The notes under the pieces were generated by a model that saw nothing but the letters and a program-made list of their open reading frames with translations, did not search any database and was not told the DNA's origin. Both the position numbers and the translations under genes were made by a program. This document shows, one piece after another, positions 13,854 through 21,771 of a DNA stretch of 27,992 nucleotides (position 1 is the first letter of the stretch; the number at the start of each line of letters is the position of its first letter). The stretch is from a virus: the IMG/VR virus record IMGVR_UViG_3300021091_000327, positions 1 to 27,992 of that record; one strand, given 5' to 3'.

Positions 13854-16808
13854 TTAGTCAACGTAGTCAACGAGGGCTGCGCCGCGCCAACGGGTGCCAC
13901 CATCGTCGGTGACAAAAATAAAGATATGCGTTTTGCCAGTAGTTAAAGTGGGAGCGGTATCAGCGGGCCACTTCACGGCGGCGGGCCAAGTGACTGTTCC
14001 CGACGTATGGGTTAGCTCAAGAGCAAAGGCGTATGCGCGGCTGGCGGGTACGCTATCAAACGTAAACGTCGAATTAGCGTTGATGGTCTTTGTAAAGTAG
14101 TTGCCCGCCGAGCAGTCTATGCTGAGCGCGGACACGGCCACGATGTTCTCAACGTAGTTGCCGTCAAGATCTAGTCGGCCAGCAGGCGCACTCTGATTGA
14201 TGCCAATGCGGTCTACCGAGGCATCGCTGAAAAACAGGTGGGTCTTGCTATCACCTTCAACACGGAAGTCCTTATCTGCCCCAGCTTCGTTAAACGTAAA
14301 CGTGCCGCCGTCAAAGGCAACGTTGCCGGTTGCAGTTAGACTTGTAAACGCGCCAGTGCTGGCAGTTGAGGCACCGACCGTCGTGCCGTTGATCGATCCG
14401 CCCGTGATCGAAACATTGCTGCTGTCCTGCGAGGAAATTGTCCCGAGTGAAGGCTTGCCGGTCAGGTCAGCATACGCGCCCGAGGTTGCAACGGTTGCTA
14501 GTCCGCTGACCGCGCTTGCCGCGATGGCAATCGTCACGCTTGTCGCAGTCGTCAGACGTCCCTTCGCATCAACGTTGAACTGCCCGACCTGCGTCGCGCT
14601 GCCGTAAGTGCCAGCCGCAACAGTCGTATCCGACAGCGCGAAGTATAGCGTGCCGCTGGTCGTAATTGGTCCGCCGGTGACTGAGATGTCAGCCGAACCT
14701 TGAGCCGTTACGCTCGTAACCGTGCCGCCCGCGTCGAGCGCCGACAACGTGCCGCCAACGTAGGACAAACCAGTACCAACCGTTACCGGCGAGAAACCGC
14801 CTGACCCGTTGCCGGCGAGAATGGCCGTGCCTGTCGTGGCCGGTGCAAAGTACGTCGTCGACTCAAATGCTGCTGAGCCGAGGCCAGACACCTGACCTGA
14901 CGTAATCGAGATCGCAACGTTTGCCGCAGCGGTCAGCCGGCCTTTAGCGTCAACAGTCAACGACGGCACAGATCCAGCCGTGCCATAGTTACCAGCAGCA
15001 ACCGTAGTGTCAGACAAAGCGAAGTATAGCGTGCCGGTACTAGTGATCGGACCACCAGTCACCGAGATGTCGGCGCTGCCTTGAGCAGTCACGCTCGTCA
15101 CGGTGCCGGTGTACTGGTCAGCCGAGGAGATCGTGAAGTTAGGATATGTGCCGGTGATCGTCGTGGTGCCGCCTTGAGTCAGCGCAACGACCTGATCCGG
15201 TGCCGTGTTGGTCACCTCAATCGTGCCGCTACTAGTGATCGGACCACCGCTGATCGAGATGCCCGTGCCTGCGGTCAGCGCAACGCTGGTCACGCTGCCA
15301 CCGCCTGCCGTGCTTTCGAGCGTGCCTGCGTTATAGGTCAGACCAGACCCGACCGTGACAGTCGAGAAGCCGCCGCTACCGTTGCCGGCGAGGATCAGCG
15401 TCCCAGTCGTCGCAGGCGCAAAGTACGTCGTGCTTTCAAAGGCCGCGCTGCCGAGACCAGACACCTGACCAGCCGTGATCGCAATCGCGGTGTTCGCTGC
15501 TGCCGTTAGACGACCCTTGGCGTCAACCGTGAACGTGCCGACCGAACCAGCCGCACCGTAACTGCCTGCGGTCACCGTCGTGCTGGACAGACCCAGCGTG
15601 AACGTGCCGCTCGCGGTAATGGGACCGCCTGAAGACGTCACATCGCCGTCGCTGGTTACAGCAACGCTTGTCACCGTGCCATTGCCAACGCCTGTGATCG
15701 AAAGAGTGCCGCCACTATATGTCAGGCCAGTCCCGACAACGACCGAAGAAAACCCGCCTGAGCCGTTTCCGCTTAGGATGTCGCTGCCCGTGGTCGCAGG
15801 CGCGAAGTACGTCGTGGACTGCAACGCTGCGCTGCCCAGTCCAGTGACCTGACCAGTTGAGATGCTGATTGTCGCATCCGCCGCAGCGGTCAGACGACCT
15901 TGGCCGTCCACCGTAAACGTGCCGACCTTGTTCGTCGCGCCGTAGCTGCCAGCCGTGACCGCCGTGCTCGCGAGCGAGATGACAAACGTGCCGCTGGTCG
16001 TGATCGGACTGCCGCTGACTGCGACAGCGCCGTCGCCAGTAGCCGCAACGCTTGTCACTGTGCCAGATGTTCCAGTGGTCGCGGCAATCTGAATGCCGCC
16101 AGCCGTGTTCGTGATCGTGACGTTCGATCCAGCCGTGAGCGTGTTGAGCTGAAACGTGCCGCCGTCGCCAATCAGCAACTGACCGACGCCAGGCGTCCCG
16201 GTTAGATCGGTGATGCTGTTGATGTTCGAGCCACCGCCGCCCGCACCGCGAGCAGCCAGCAGCGTCCACGACTTCGCAGACCGACTCGGCTTTTCGCGCG
16301 TCGTCTCGTTCGCGATGTAGCTGTCGCCGTTGAGCGACACAACATCAAGCGACTGATACTCGCCAGCCTTCCACTTGCCGAGCGGTTGAAGCGTAGCAGG
16401 CACGGCGAACTCAGTCCGCGTCTTGACCGCCTCGTCCAGCAACTGCGTGATCTTCTCTGGCAGTTCAGCCGCCGCGAGCTGGATGCGCTGTTCTGCAACC
16501 TCAAGCAGTTGCGCGTTCTTCTCGCGCTCCTGCATCAGCGCCGTGTACTTCGCAGACGCCGCAAGTTCAACGCGACCGAGCAGCTCATTTACCTTTGACG
16601 CCAGCTTAGTCTCAAGTGCTTTGACCTCCTCGCCAGCGATGGTCGCCATCTCCTCGCGCAAATGCGGCTCAACGTCCTCAAGAGCCACAGCGACTTCATC
16701 ACGCAACTGCGCGCGAAGTTGTGGCAGCGAGTTGACGATGCGCGCGATCTCGTCGCGCTGCTCAATCGCCAGTTCGATCAGGTGGTCGATCTGCTTTTGC
16801 GTGTCCAT
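13854..16808 (-). CDS. Large tail fibre / host-recognition protein
   Basis: This is a 984-residue protein starting at ATG 16808, two bases after the portal stop. Residues 1 to about 140 form a long coiled coil (VEPHLREEMATIAGEEVKAL; ALMQEREKNAQLLEVAEQR). Residues about 143-190 look like a small carbohydrate-binding module (GKWKAGEYQSLDVVSLNGDS, then W-T-L-L). Four repeating blocks of about 127 residues follow, including VGTFTVDAKGRLTAAAN, GQVSGLGSAAFESTTYFAP and GTVTSVA. These are typical of trimeric phage fibre shafts. The last 250 residues have a globular end (FTFNEAGADKDFRVEGDSK; HIFIFVTDDGGTRWRGAAL) like fibre proteins of aquatic phages. Its place straight after the portal gene, inside the head module, is unusual. 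Confidence 0.85.
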   Translation of the reverse strand: MDTQKQIDHLIELAIEQRDEIARIVNSLPQLRAQLRDEVAVALEDVEPHLREEMATIAGEEVKALETKLASKVNELLGRVELAASAKYTALMQEREKNAQLLEVAEQRIQLAAAELPEKITQLLDEAVKTRTEFAVPATLQPLGKWKAGEYQSLDVVSLNGDSYIANETTREKPSRSAKSWTLLAARGAGGGGSNINSITDLTGTPGVGQLLIGDGGTFQLNTLTAGSNVTITNTAGGIQIAATTGTSGTVTSVAATGDGAVAVSGSPITTSGTFVISLASTAVTAGSYGATNKVGTFTVDGQGRLTAAADATISISTGQVTGLGSAALQSTTYFAPATTGSDILSGNGSGGFSSVVVGTGLTYSGGTLSITGVGNGTVTSVAVTSDGDVTSSGGPITASGTFTLGLSSTTVTAGSYGAAGSVGTFTVDAKGRLTAAANTAIAITAGQVSGLGSAAFESTTYFAPATTGTLILAGNGSGGFSTVTVGSGLTYNAGTLESTAGGGSVTSVALTAGTGISISGGPITSSGTIEVTNTAPDQVVALTQGGTTTITGTYPNFTISSADQYTGTVTSVTAQGSADISVTGGPITSTGTLYFALSDTTVAAGNYGTAGSVPSLTVDAKGRLTAAANVAISITSGQVSGLGSAAFESTTYFAPATTGTAILAGNGSGGFSPVTVGTGLSYVGGTLSALDAGGTVTSVTAQGSADISVTGGPITTSGTLYFALSDTTVAAGTYGSATQVGQFNVDAKGRLTTATSVTIAIAASAVSGLATVATSGAYADLTGKPSLGTISSQDSSNVSITGGSINGTTVGASTASTGAFTSLTATGNVAFDGGTFTFNEAGADKDFRVEGDSKTHLFFSDASVDRIGINQSAPAGRLDLDGNYVENIVAVSALSIDCSAGNYFTKTINANSTFTFDSVPASRAYAFALELTHTSGTVTWPAAVKWPADTAPTLTTGKTHIFIFVTDDGGTRWRGAALVDYVD
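14520..16080. repeat. Four degenerate direct repeats of about 380 bp in the fibre gene
   Basis: A block coding for the fibre shaft recurs. The motif aagtatagcg begins at 14641 and again at 15022 (381 bases apart). Related blocks continue at about 15595 and 15975. The nearby element aagtacgtcgt recurs at about 14848, 15421 and 15804. Nucleotide similarity is high but imperfect, and one interval is longer (about 570 bases) because of an extra half unit. These are coding repeats of the trimeric shaft. Confidence 0.8.
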
Positions 16809-16810
16809 GT

Positions 16811-19048
16811 TCAGGCGCTCGGATTAAGTTGACGTTGGCAGACTGCGTAACGTTGCGACTCGTCGGGAAACTCAGCAACAACGGTCGCGTCTCCCATACA
16901 GCGAGTCAGGAACTCCTCGCCACTTTCCGCCGCTGCCGGCGTCGGGAGGACGAACTCTTTTTTCTTTTGCTGAAATGCACTGCGACCGTCCGCAAGCGCA
17001 GCCAGCCACTTTTTCGGCGTGAGATGACGAGCACCGAACGCGACCTCGACCGGCGAATCAAGTTTGAGTTTGCGCGTTTCATCGGCGTTCTCCTTTCGGT
17101 TGAGTCGTTCGACAATCGCATTCGCCCAAGTGCGGCCAGCGTCACCGCCCCAGCCATTCCACGCCTGCCAGCCCTTGCCTTGCTCGTCCCAAGTCGCGCC
17201 TTGCTTGTCGATCTCGTGTCGGTCGAAGTAAGCCTTCATGCGGCGCACGGTATCAGCAGATAGCGCACGCTTGTTGATGATGTCGCGCGCACGCGCTAGA
17301 CCCACGGCAGTCATGCCGCGTTGCGATGCCGGCTTTTTCTCGCGCACATCCAGCGCGCGTTTAGCGTTAGCCGCCATCGCGTCGTTGGGAACGTAGCCGT
17401 CCTCGGCGAAGTCGATGACGATGCGCTGGTTGTGCAGCTCAGAGGCTGCCTGCGAGGCTTCAGGAGCAGCGTCTGCGCTGCTTGCTACCTGAGCCGCCGC
17501 CGCGTCCTGACCGACCTTCTCACCCGTAGCAGCAGCCGCAGCAGCCGTGCTCGGCAGCGCGTTGGTCACAAGACGGATCGCAGTCTCCGGTACGTTGTAA
17601 CGCTGCGCCAATTCCGCGACGAAGTTAGCCTCAATCGCGATCTGCTCCAGGCGACCGAAAGCGTCGGTGCCTTCCTCGGCTGCGATCTCTTGCAGCGACT
17701 TCGCGCCTTGGCGGTTCTCGTTCAGGTTCGCCGCAGACTCGCGCCCGATGTCGATCGTTAGCTTGGCCGGGAAGCGCCACTCGCCGCGCGTCGCACGCTT
17801 CATCGCCTGCACCACAGTCTCGCCTTCACGACGCGGAGGAGCCGGAATCAGTTCGCGCGCGATCGCGTCGAGGATGACCTGGTTCTTGATCGGATCGAGC
17901 ACCTTGTCTTGCAGCAGTCCTTGATGGCGCGTGAACACGCGATCAGCCGCCGCAAAGTCAGCGCGAACGCTCGGTCCCTTGTAGTTCTGCGTTCCGAACA
18001 GAACGCCCTCGGGAATGCCGACACCGATCGCGATCTCGTGCATCAAGTGCTGGACGAAGCCCTCGAAGGCTGCGCTGGGCCTCGACGGCATCACCTCGAT
18101 CTTGTCCGCGCTGCCGAAGTACCGGATGTTGCCGATCTCGCTCAGTTCGTTTTTCTGCGTTTGACCGCTCGGGAGCGTCGACGCCGGCGTCGGCGTGAAC
18201 AGGTTGCGCCCGTTGGCAGTTCCTCGGTCAGAAAATACGAGGGCGGCTTGCTGACTAGCAAAGCGGACGCCAGCTTTTTCAGCTTCAAGAATCTCGTACA
18301 GCATACGAGCCGTGCGGATCGCAGCGTGAAAGTCAGTAACTCCACGGTACTGGTCCACGCGGAAAGGGTCGTAGTAATGGCAAAAGAACTGACTTTCGAT
18401 GTCTTCGGGATCATAATACACGCCCTCTCTGGTCACGCGGAACACTCGGTACGCCACAGGACGACCGAACTCATTCGTGAAGATGCCTTGGAAGTAGTTG
18501 GCCGGATCGGCGCCGAGCGAGTTTGGATTCCCGATGCGCGTGCCAGGCACAAGCTGAATCTTGAGTTCACCATCGACGCGACGAATCACAAAGCCGCAGT
18601 CGCCGTCAACTGGTCGCTGCTCGGCTGCAAGCTGGATCAGCTTCTTAAAGGTGTGGCGATTCGTGACGTCGCACGTCTTGCACCAGTCGTGGAAGTAGTC
18701 CGAGACAATCGCGTTGTACTCGCGGTCGCCGGTCGTCGGCGAGTACTCGTGCGGCGTCAGGTAGTTGCCGAACTTGCGACTGATCTCGCGCGCTTCGGAA
18801 TGGTTCTCCACGAGGTCGCGCGCCTCCCACATCATCACGATGCGGTCGCGAACGGTCGTGTTCGACTCAGACGGCAAGCCATACTGCTTCGGCGCGTAGA
18901 GCCGGTTCGTCTGCGCTGCGTTGTAGTTGAATAGCGCTGCCTGCACGCGCGACTCCATGCGCTTCAGTCCCCACGCCGGCGCAACTGCCGAGATTGCCTT
19001 GTCGTACCACGGTGCCGAGGCGATGACCTTTGAAGCGTCGAAGTCCAT
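16811..19048 (-). CDS. Portal protein (lambda gpB-like) with a long C-terminal extension
   Basis: This is a 745-residue protein starting at ATG 19048 in a TAACATG junction. Residues 1 to about 500 are a lambda-type portal: AAQTNRLYAPKQYGLPSES near the N-terminus, DGDCGFVIRRVDGELKIQLV, PFRVDQYRGVTDFHAAI and IPEGVLFGTQNYKGPSVRAD. Twelve copies would form the DNA channel and packaging vertex. After an Ala-rich linker (about 500-535) the extension contains a separate domain at 553-653. It has GLARARDIINKRALS, MKAYFDRHEIDKQ and the motif WGGDAGRTWA. The last 35 residues have EEFLTRCMGDATVVAEFPDE and a Cys (AVCQRQLNP). I recall these two modules from other phage head proteins, but their role is unknown to me. 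Standard lambda portals (533 residues) lack them. Confidence 0.85.
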   Translation of the reverse strand: MDFDASKVIASAPWYDKAISAVAPAWGLKRMESRVQAALFNYNAAQTNRLYAPKQYGLPSESNTTVRDRIVMMWEARDLVENHSEAREISRKFGNYLTPHEYSPTTGDREYNAIVSDYFHDWCKTCDVTNRHTFKKLIQLAAEQRPVDGDCGFVIRRVDGELKIQLVPGTRIGNPNSLGADPANYFQGIFTNEFGRPVAYRVFRVTREGVYYDPEDIESQFFCHYYDPFRVDQYRGVTDFHAAIRTARMLYEILEAEKAGVRFASQQAALVFSDRGTANGRNLFTPTPASTLPSGQTQKNELSEIGNIRYFGSADKIEVMPSRPSAAFEGFVQHLMHEIAIGVGIPEGVLFGTQNYKGPSVRADFAAADRVFTRHQGLLQDKVLDPIKNQVILDAIARELIPAPPRREGETVVQAMKRATRGEWRFPAKLTIDIGRESAANLNENRQGAKSLQEIAAEEGTDAFGRLEQIAIEANFVAELAQRYNVPETAIRLVTNALPSTAAAAAATGEKVGQDAAAAQVASSADAAPEASQAASELHNQRIVIDFAEDGYVPNDAMAANAKRALDVREKKPASQRGMTAVGLARARDIINKRALSADTVRRMKAYFDRHEIDKQGATWDEQGKGWQAWNGWGGDAGRTWANAIVERLNRKENADETRKLKLDSPVEVAFGARHLTPKKWLAALADGRSAFQQKKKEFVLPTPAAAESGEEFLTRCMGDATVVAEFPDESQRYAVCQRQLNPSA

Positions 19049-19049
19049 G

Positions 19050-19289
19050 TTAGTTGCCGTTGAAGCTGACGAAAGTCACATCCGCGCTGGTGCCGTTCTG
19101 GTAGTCAATCGCAGCCACGATCTGACCCAGCATCACGTTGAGGCGGGCAAGGTCCGCGCGCGTGACGCTCTTGCCGTTGATGCTGTAGGAGCTGTTAACC
19201 AGCACAGCGCGAATCGCGGCCAAAGTCTCACTCTTCAGCGTGGCAAGAGTTGCGAGATCAAGACCCTCGAACGGATTGTCGTTTCCCAT
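19050..19289 (-). CDS. Head-tail joining protein, gpW-like
   Basis: This is a 79-residue protein starting at ATG 19289 (MGNDNPFEGLDLATLATLK). It is helical with a short beta hairpin (SYSINGKSVTRADLARLNVM), the gpW fold pattern of helix, hairpin SI.G.S..R.DL and helix. Lambda gpW (68 residues) binds below the portal and is needed to add FII and the tail. Here, as in lambda, it lies between the large terminase and portal genes. Its start is just 1 base beyond a perfect hairpin and lacks a Shine-Dalgarno sequence. Confidence 0.85.
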   Translation of the reverse strand: MGNDNPFEGLDLATLATLKSETLAAIRAVLVNSSYSINGKSVTRADLARLNVMLGQIVAAIDYQNGTSADVTFVSFNGN

Positions 19290-19290
19290 A

Positions 19291-19312
19291 CTTTAACGCC
19301 AAAACGTTAAAG
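19291..19312. promoter_or_regulatory. Perfect 8-bp hairpin just upstream of the gpW-like start
   Basis: CTTTAACG at 19291-19298 is the exact reverse complement of CGTTAAAG at 19305-19312, with a six-base loop. On the minus-strand transcript the hairpin ends one base before the ATG at 19289. No T run follows, so it is not a normal intrinsic terminator. It could shape translation of the gpW-like gene or mRNA processing. Confidence 0.7.
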
Positions 19313-19317
19313 GCGGA

Positions 19318-19337
19318 AGCGCAGACTTGCGCTAGCG
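19318..19337. promoter_or_regulatory. Second small hairpin and palindrome in the terL-gpW gap
   Basis: AGCGC at 19318-19322 pairs with GCGCT at 19329-19333 around a six-base loop. The overlapping octamer CGCTAGCG at 19330-19337 is itself a perfect palindrome ending at the terL stop codon. Together with the neighbouring 8-bp hairpin, nearly all of the 48-base gap is dyad sequence. Confidence 0.5.
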
Positions 19338-21125
19338 TTAATCCTTTTTAGGCGGCGTGTAGCGAATGACGCCGGCGATGGTCGCCATACAAAGCAGCAT
19401 GGAGGACGTGTCTAGACCATGGTTCGGTGCGTTGCTGCGGACCTCGCGCCACTCCCAAACGCCGGTTCGCACCTCAACCTTAGACTCGCCCTTGAGGTGC
19501 TCGACGTAGAGCGGATTCACGTCGGACGGCAGCTCCCACTTGAGGTCGCCTTTGCCGTCCAGCGCCGTCGCTAGCGTGTCCTTGAAGTAGTCGCCCGACC
19601 ACTCGTAGAAGAAGACGTCGCCGCCTCGGTAGTCGCTGACGCGCGGTTCGGAAAACGGGAAGTTGATGAGCTGGTCTGTGTGCTCGTCTCGCATTGTCCA
19701 GGTCTTGCGCCCGTAACCACGCATACCACGCCAGCCAAAATCTGCGCAGTCGCGGTCGACGTCAGACGGTCGGTAGCCTCTGTCCTGCGCAACGCACGAA
19801 TCCGGCACAGCGTACTGGCGCTGAATCTCGCGCAGGTGATCCCGCGTGTCGACGCGGCCAAACCACAACTGCCGATAGCGCGGACCAGTCGCAGTCGAGA
19901 ACGCGCCGATCTCAACCCACCAGTGGTCGAGCTGACGGTCGAGCGCCATGAAGCGGATGACCTCGTTGTCGATCTTCTGGCCGGCGTTGTACTGCTGCGA
20001 CGAGTAGTCCGCCTGCGTAGCTTGAAACAGATTGATCGTCTTCTTCGCGACCAGCCACGGCTTGGCCTCGCGCTTCGTGCGAAAGTCCACGCGCATCTGG
20101 TCATCGCCGGTCCGCAGTGAATGGTTCTCGGCCTCGCAGAACTCCTCCACCAGAAACTTCATCGGACGCGCGACGACTGCCTCGATGCGGAATGACACGT
20201 TCTCAGGTTGCGCGTCGGTGCGCGTTGCAATGTACCGGCCAGTCTTCTTCCAGGCCTCGCGCGTTGCGTCTGAGTCCGACGACTCGTGACCGCAATGCAC
20301 GCAGCGAAACCGCGTCGATGCAATTGCGCGCGCTACGTCCCATGAGTTGTCGTCCCGCCTTGCCTCGCGGTCCCACACCACGCCGGCGCGCTCTTCGCCG
20401 CTGGACTGGTCGAACGTGATCGGATGCGGCTTGTGGCAGCTCGGACAGTCTGCGTGCCACTCCTGCTGGTTGCCGCTCATGAACGAAGCGTGCTCCACGT
20501 TCCCGTTCTGTTCGTCCATGATCGGAGCCTGGCTGATGTTGTAAACCTTGCTGCGTCCGACCTCCTCGAACTTCGATACGCGCGCGACAGCATGACCGTA
20601 GACCTCCTGCCAGCGCGGCAGCCAGATCTCGTCGTTGATCTTGTATCGGATCGACTGGGACTGCTGCGTTGAAAGGTTGGCGGCGTTCAGCGTCAGGAAG
20701 AAGCCGCCAAAGTAAATCTCGGTCGTTGTGCGGTGCGGCCCAAGCTTAGGGAGCATCTCAGCGACCGGTCGGCAGCGTTCCAGCAACGGCCACAGGCGCG
20801 TCTTGGCGTGGCGCTCGACCATGTCGTCGGTCTGCATCGTCCACGAGATCGGGCCGGGATCGTTCGCGATAATCCACGGGAGCCAGACATCAGCGACCAG
20901 CGTACCGCCGATCTGCACAGCTTTGCGGAAGTGTACGCGGCGGACAAGCGGATCTTTGAGTGCGTCGAACACGGGAACGAGCCATGGCGACAGCCGCACG
21001 TTGAACGGTCCTGGCGTGGCGTAGGACTCGGGCAACTGAACGTGCCGCCTCGCCCAGTCGTAAATGGGCGCGCGGTCAGGACGCGGCATCCGCAGTTTGC
21101 GGTCAATGATTGAATCGTCAGTCAT
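19338..21125 (-). CDS. Terminase large subunit (lambda gpA-like)
   Basis: This is a 595-residue protein from ATG 21125, overlapping the small subunit by 8 bases. It powers DNA packaging and cuts the concatemer. FRKAVQIGGTLVAD at about 66-79 aligns with the unusual lambda gpA P-loop KSARVGYS: the lysine (Lys68 here) sits at the start rather than before the final Thr/Ser. A Walker B-like IRYKINDEIW lies at 159-168. Two Cys pairs at 227/230 (CPSC) and 275/278 (CVHCGHE) make a zinc-binding site. The nuclease half has FGRVDTRDHLREI and CVAQDRGYRPSDVDRDCADF, which supply the acidic metal-binding residues. The length is close to gpA (641). The gpA family usually packages by cos cutting, so a cos site is likely but not located here. 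Confidence 0.9.
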   Translation of the reverse strand: MTDDSIIDRKLRMPRPDRAPIYDWARRHVQLPESYATPGPFNVRLSPWLVPVFDALKDPLVRRVHFRKAVQIGGTLVADVWLPWIIANDPGPISWTMQTDDMVERHAKTRLWPLLERCRPVAEMLPKLGPHRTTTEIYFGGFFLTLNAANLSTQQSQSIRYKINDEIWLPRWQEVYGHAVARVSKFEEVGRSKVYNISQAPIMDEQNGNVEHASFMSGNQQEWHADCPSCHKPHPITFDQSSGEERAGVVWDREARRDDNSWDVARAIASTRFRCVHCGHESSDSDATREAWKKTGRYIATRTDAQPENVSFRIEAVVARPMKFLVEEFCEAENHSLRTGDDQMRVDFRTKREAKPWLVAKKTINLFQATQADYSSQQYNAGQKIDNEVIRFMALDRQLDHWWVEIGAFSTATGPRYRQLWFGRVDTRDHLREIQRQYAVPDSCVAQDRGYRPSDVDRDCADFGWRGMRGYGRKTWTMRDEHTDQLINFPFSEPRVSDYRGGDVFFYEWSGDYFKDTLATALDGKGDLKWELPSDVNPLYVEHLKGESKVEVRTGVWEWREVRSNAPNHGLDTSSMLLCMATIAGVIRYTPPKKD

Positions 21126-21771
21126 CGTCTGCAGTTTCCAATCCGCTTGCCTTGATCGCTTCGGTTTTGAATCTCGATAGGCCAGCGTTTACCACTTCGC
21201 GGATCTCATCGAGCATCACCGATCCCTCAGCGCAAATTTCAGCTGGTGCCTTGCCAGCAAATCTCGGCCCACTTTCCACCTCAAGCTTGAGCCGCAAAAG
21301 CAGATCCCACCTTTGACCCAACTTCTGGACCATTGATTCCACAACCTCAAGACTCACCGTTTCTGCGTTTTCTCGCCTCACTTTTGCCCGAGCTAACCAG
21401 ATCTGCTCGCGCATCAACTCGGCTTTTAGATCAGCTAGTGTCTTAGTGGCTACGTCTTTCCCGATCAGCTTTTCGGCGGAGAACTTTCGCCACGCCTCCA
21501 AGTTCTCACGCTTGCCGTCCGCGTGCTTCGCTGGCGCTTCAGACGGGAATCGCGCGCGCGCGTCGTAGATGGCTTGCCGAGACAAGCCTAATTCCCTTGC
21601 CAGCGCGGACGTGTCCTTGACCCATTCGCCGCCAGACTGGCTTGCCTCGTAATCGTCAAGCGCCTTGCGCTCGGCTGTGCTCAGAGTCTTCCCAGACTTG
21701 AGCTTCTTTACGATGTTGCTGACGTTCGCCTTTTTGTAAACGTCAACGACGGCTGGCTCAGACTCGCTCAC
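21118..21771 (-). CDS. Terminase small subunit (Nu1-like)
   Basis: This is a 217-residue protein starting at GTG 21771, in a GTGA overlap with the methyltransferase stop. AAGGAG lies 11 bases upstream. A helix-turn-helix at about residues 53-75 (TSALARELGLSRQAIYDARA) matches the winged-helix DNA-binding start of lambda Nu1. The C-terminal part is a long helical region (AELMREQIWLARAKVRREN; MVQKLGQRWDLLLRLKLE) fit for oligomerisation and binding the large subunit. It should recognise the packaging start site. The HTH lies later than in Nu1 because of a 45-residue N-terminal leader (SNIVKKLKSGKTLSTAERK). Confidence 0.8.
   Translation of the reverse strand: MSESEPAVVDVYKKANVSNIVKKLKSGKTLSTAERKALDDYEASQSGGEWVKDTSALARELGLSRQAIYDARARFPSEAPAKHADGKRENLEAWRKFSAEKLIGKDVATKTLADLKAELMREQIWLARAKVRRENAETVSLEVVESMVQKLGQRWDLLLRLKLEVESGPRFAGKAPAEICAEGSVMLDEIREVVNAGLSRFKTEAIKASGLETADDD

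Noticed and set aside
12740-16808. Diversity-generating retroelement acting on the RCC1 or fibre gene
   Set aside because: No reverse transcriptase, template repeat or Avd-like gene is in the window.
17909-18934. Long open frame (341 codons) on the plus strand
   Set aside because: It is antisense to the portal core. Its Val/Arg/His-rich composition is what codon bias on the real strand produces, and it has no recognisable domain or ribosome site.
21551-21562. Run of (CG)6 in the terS gene, possible Z-DNA or packaging element
   Set aside because: It codes for ordinary Arg/Ala residues after the HTH and is short; nothing else supports a site.
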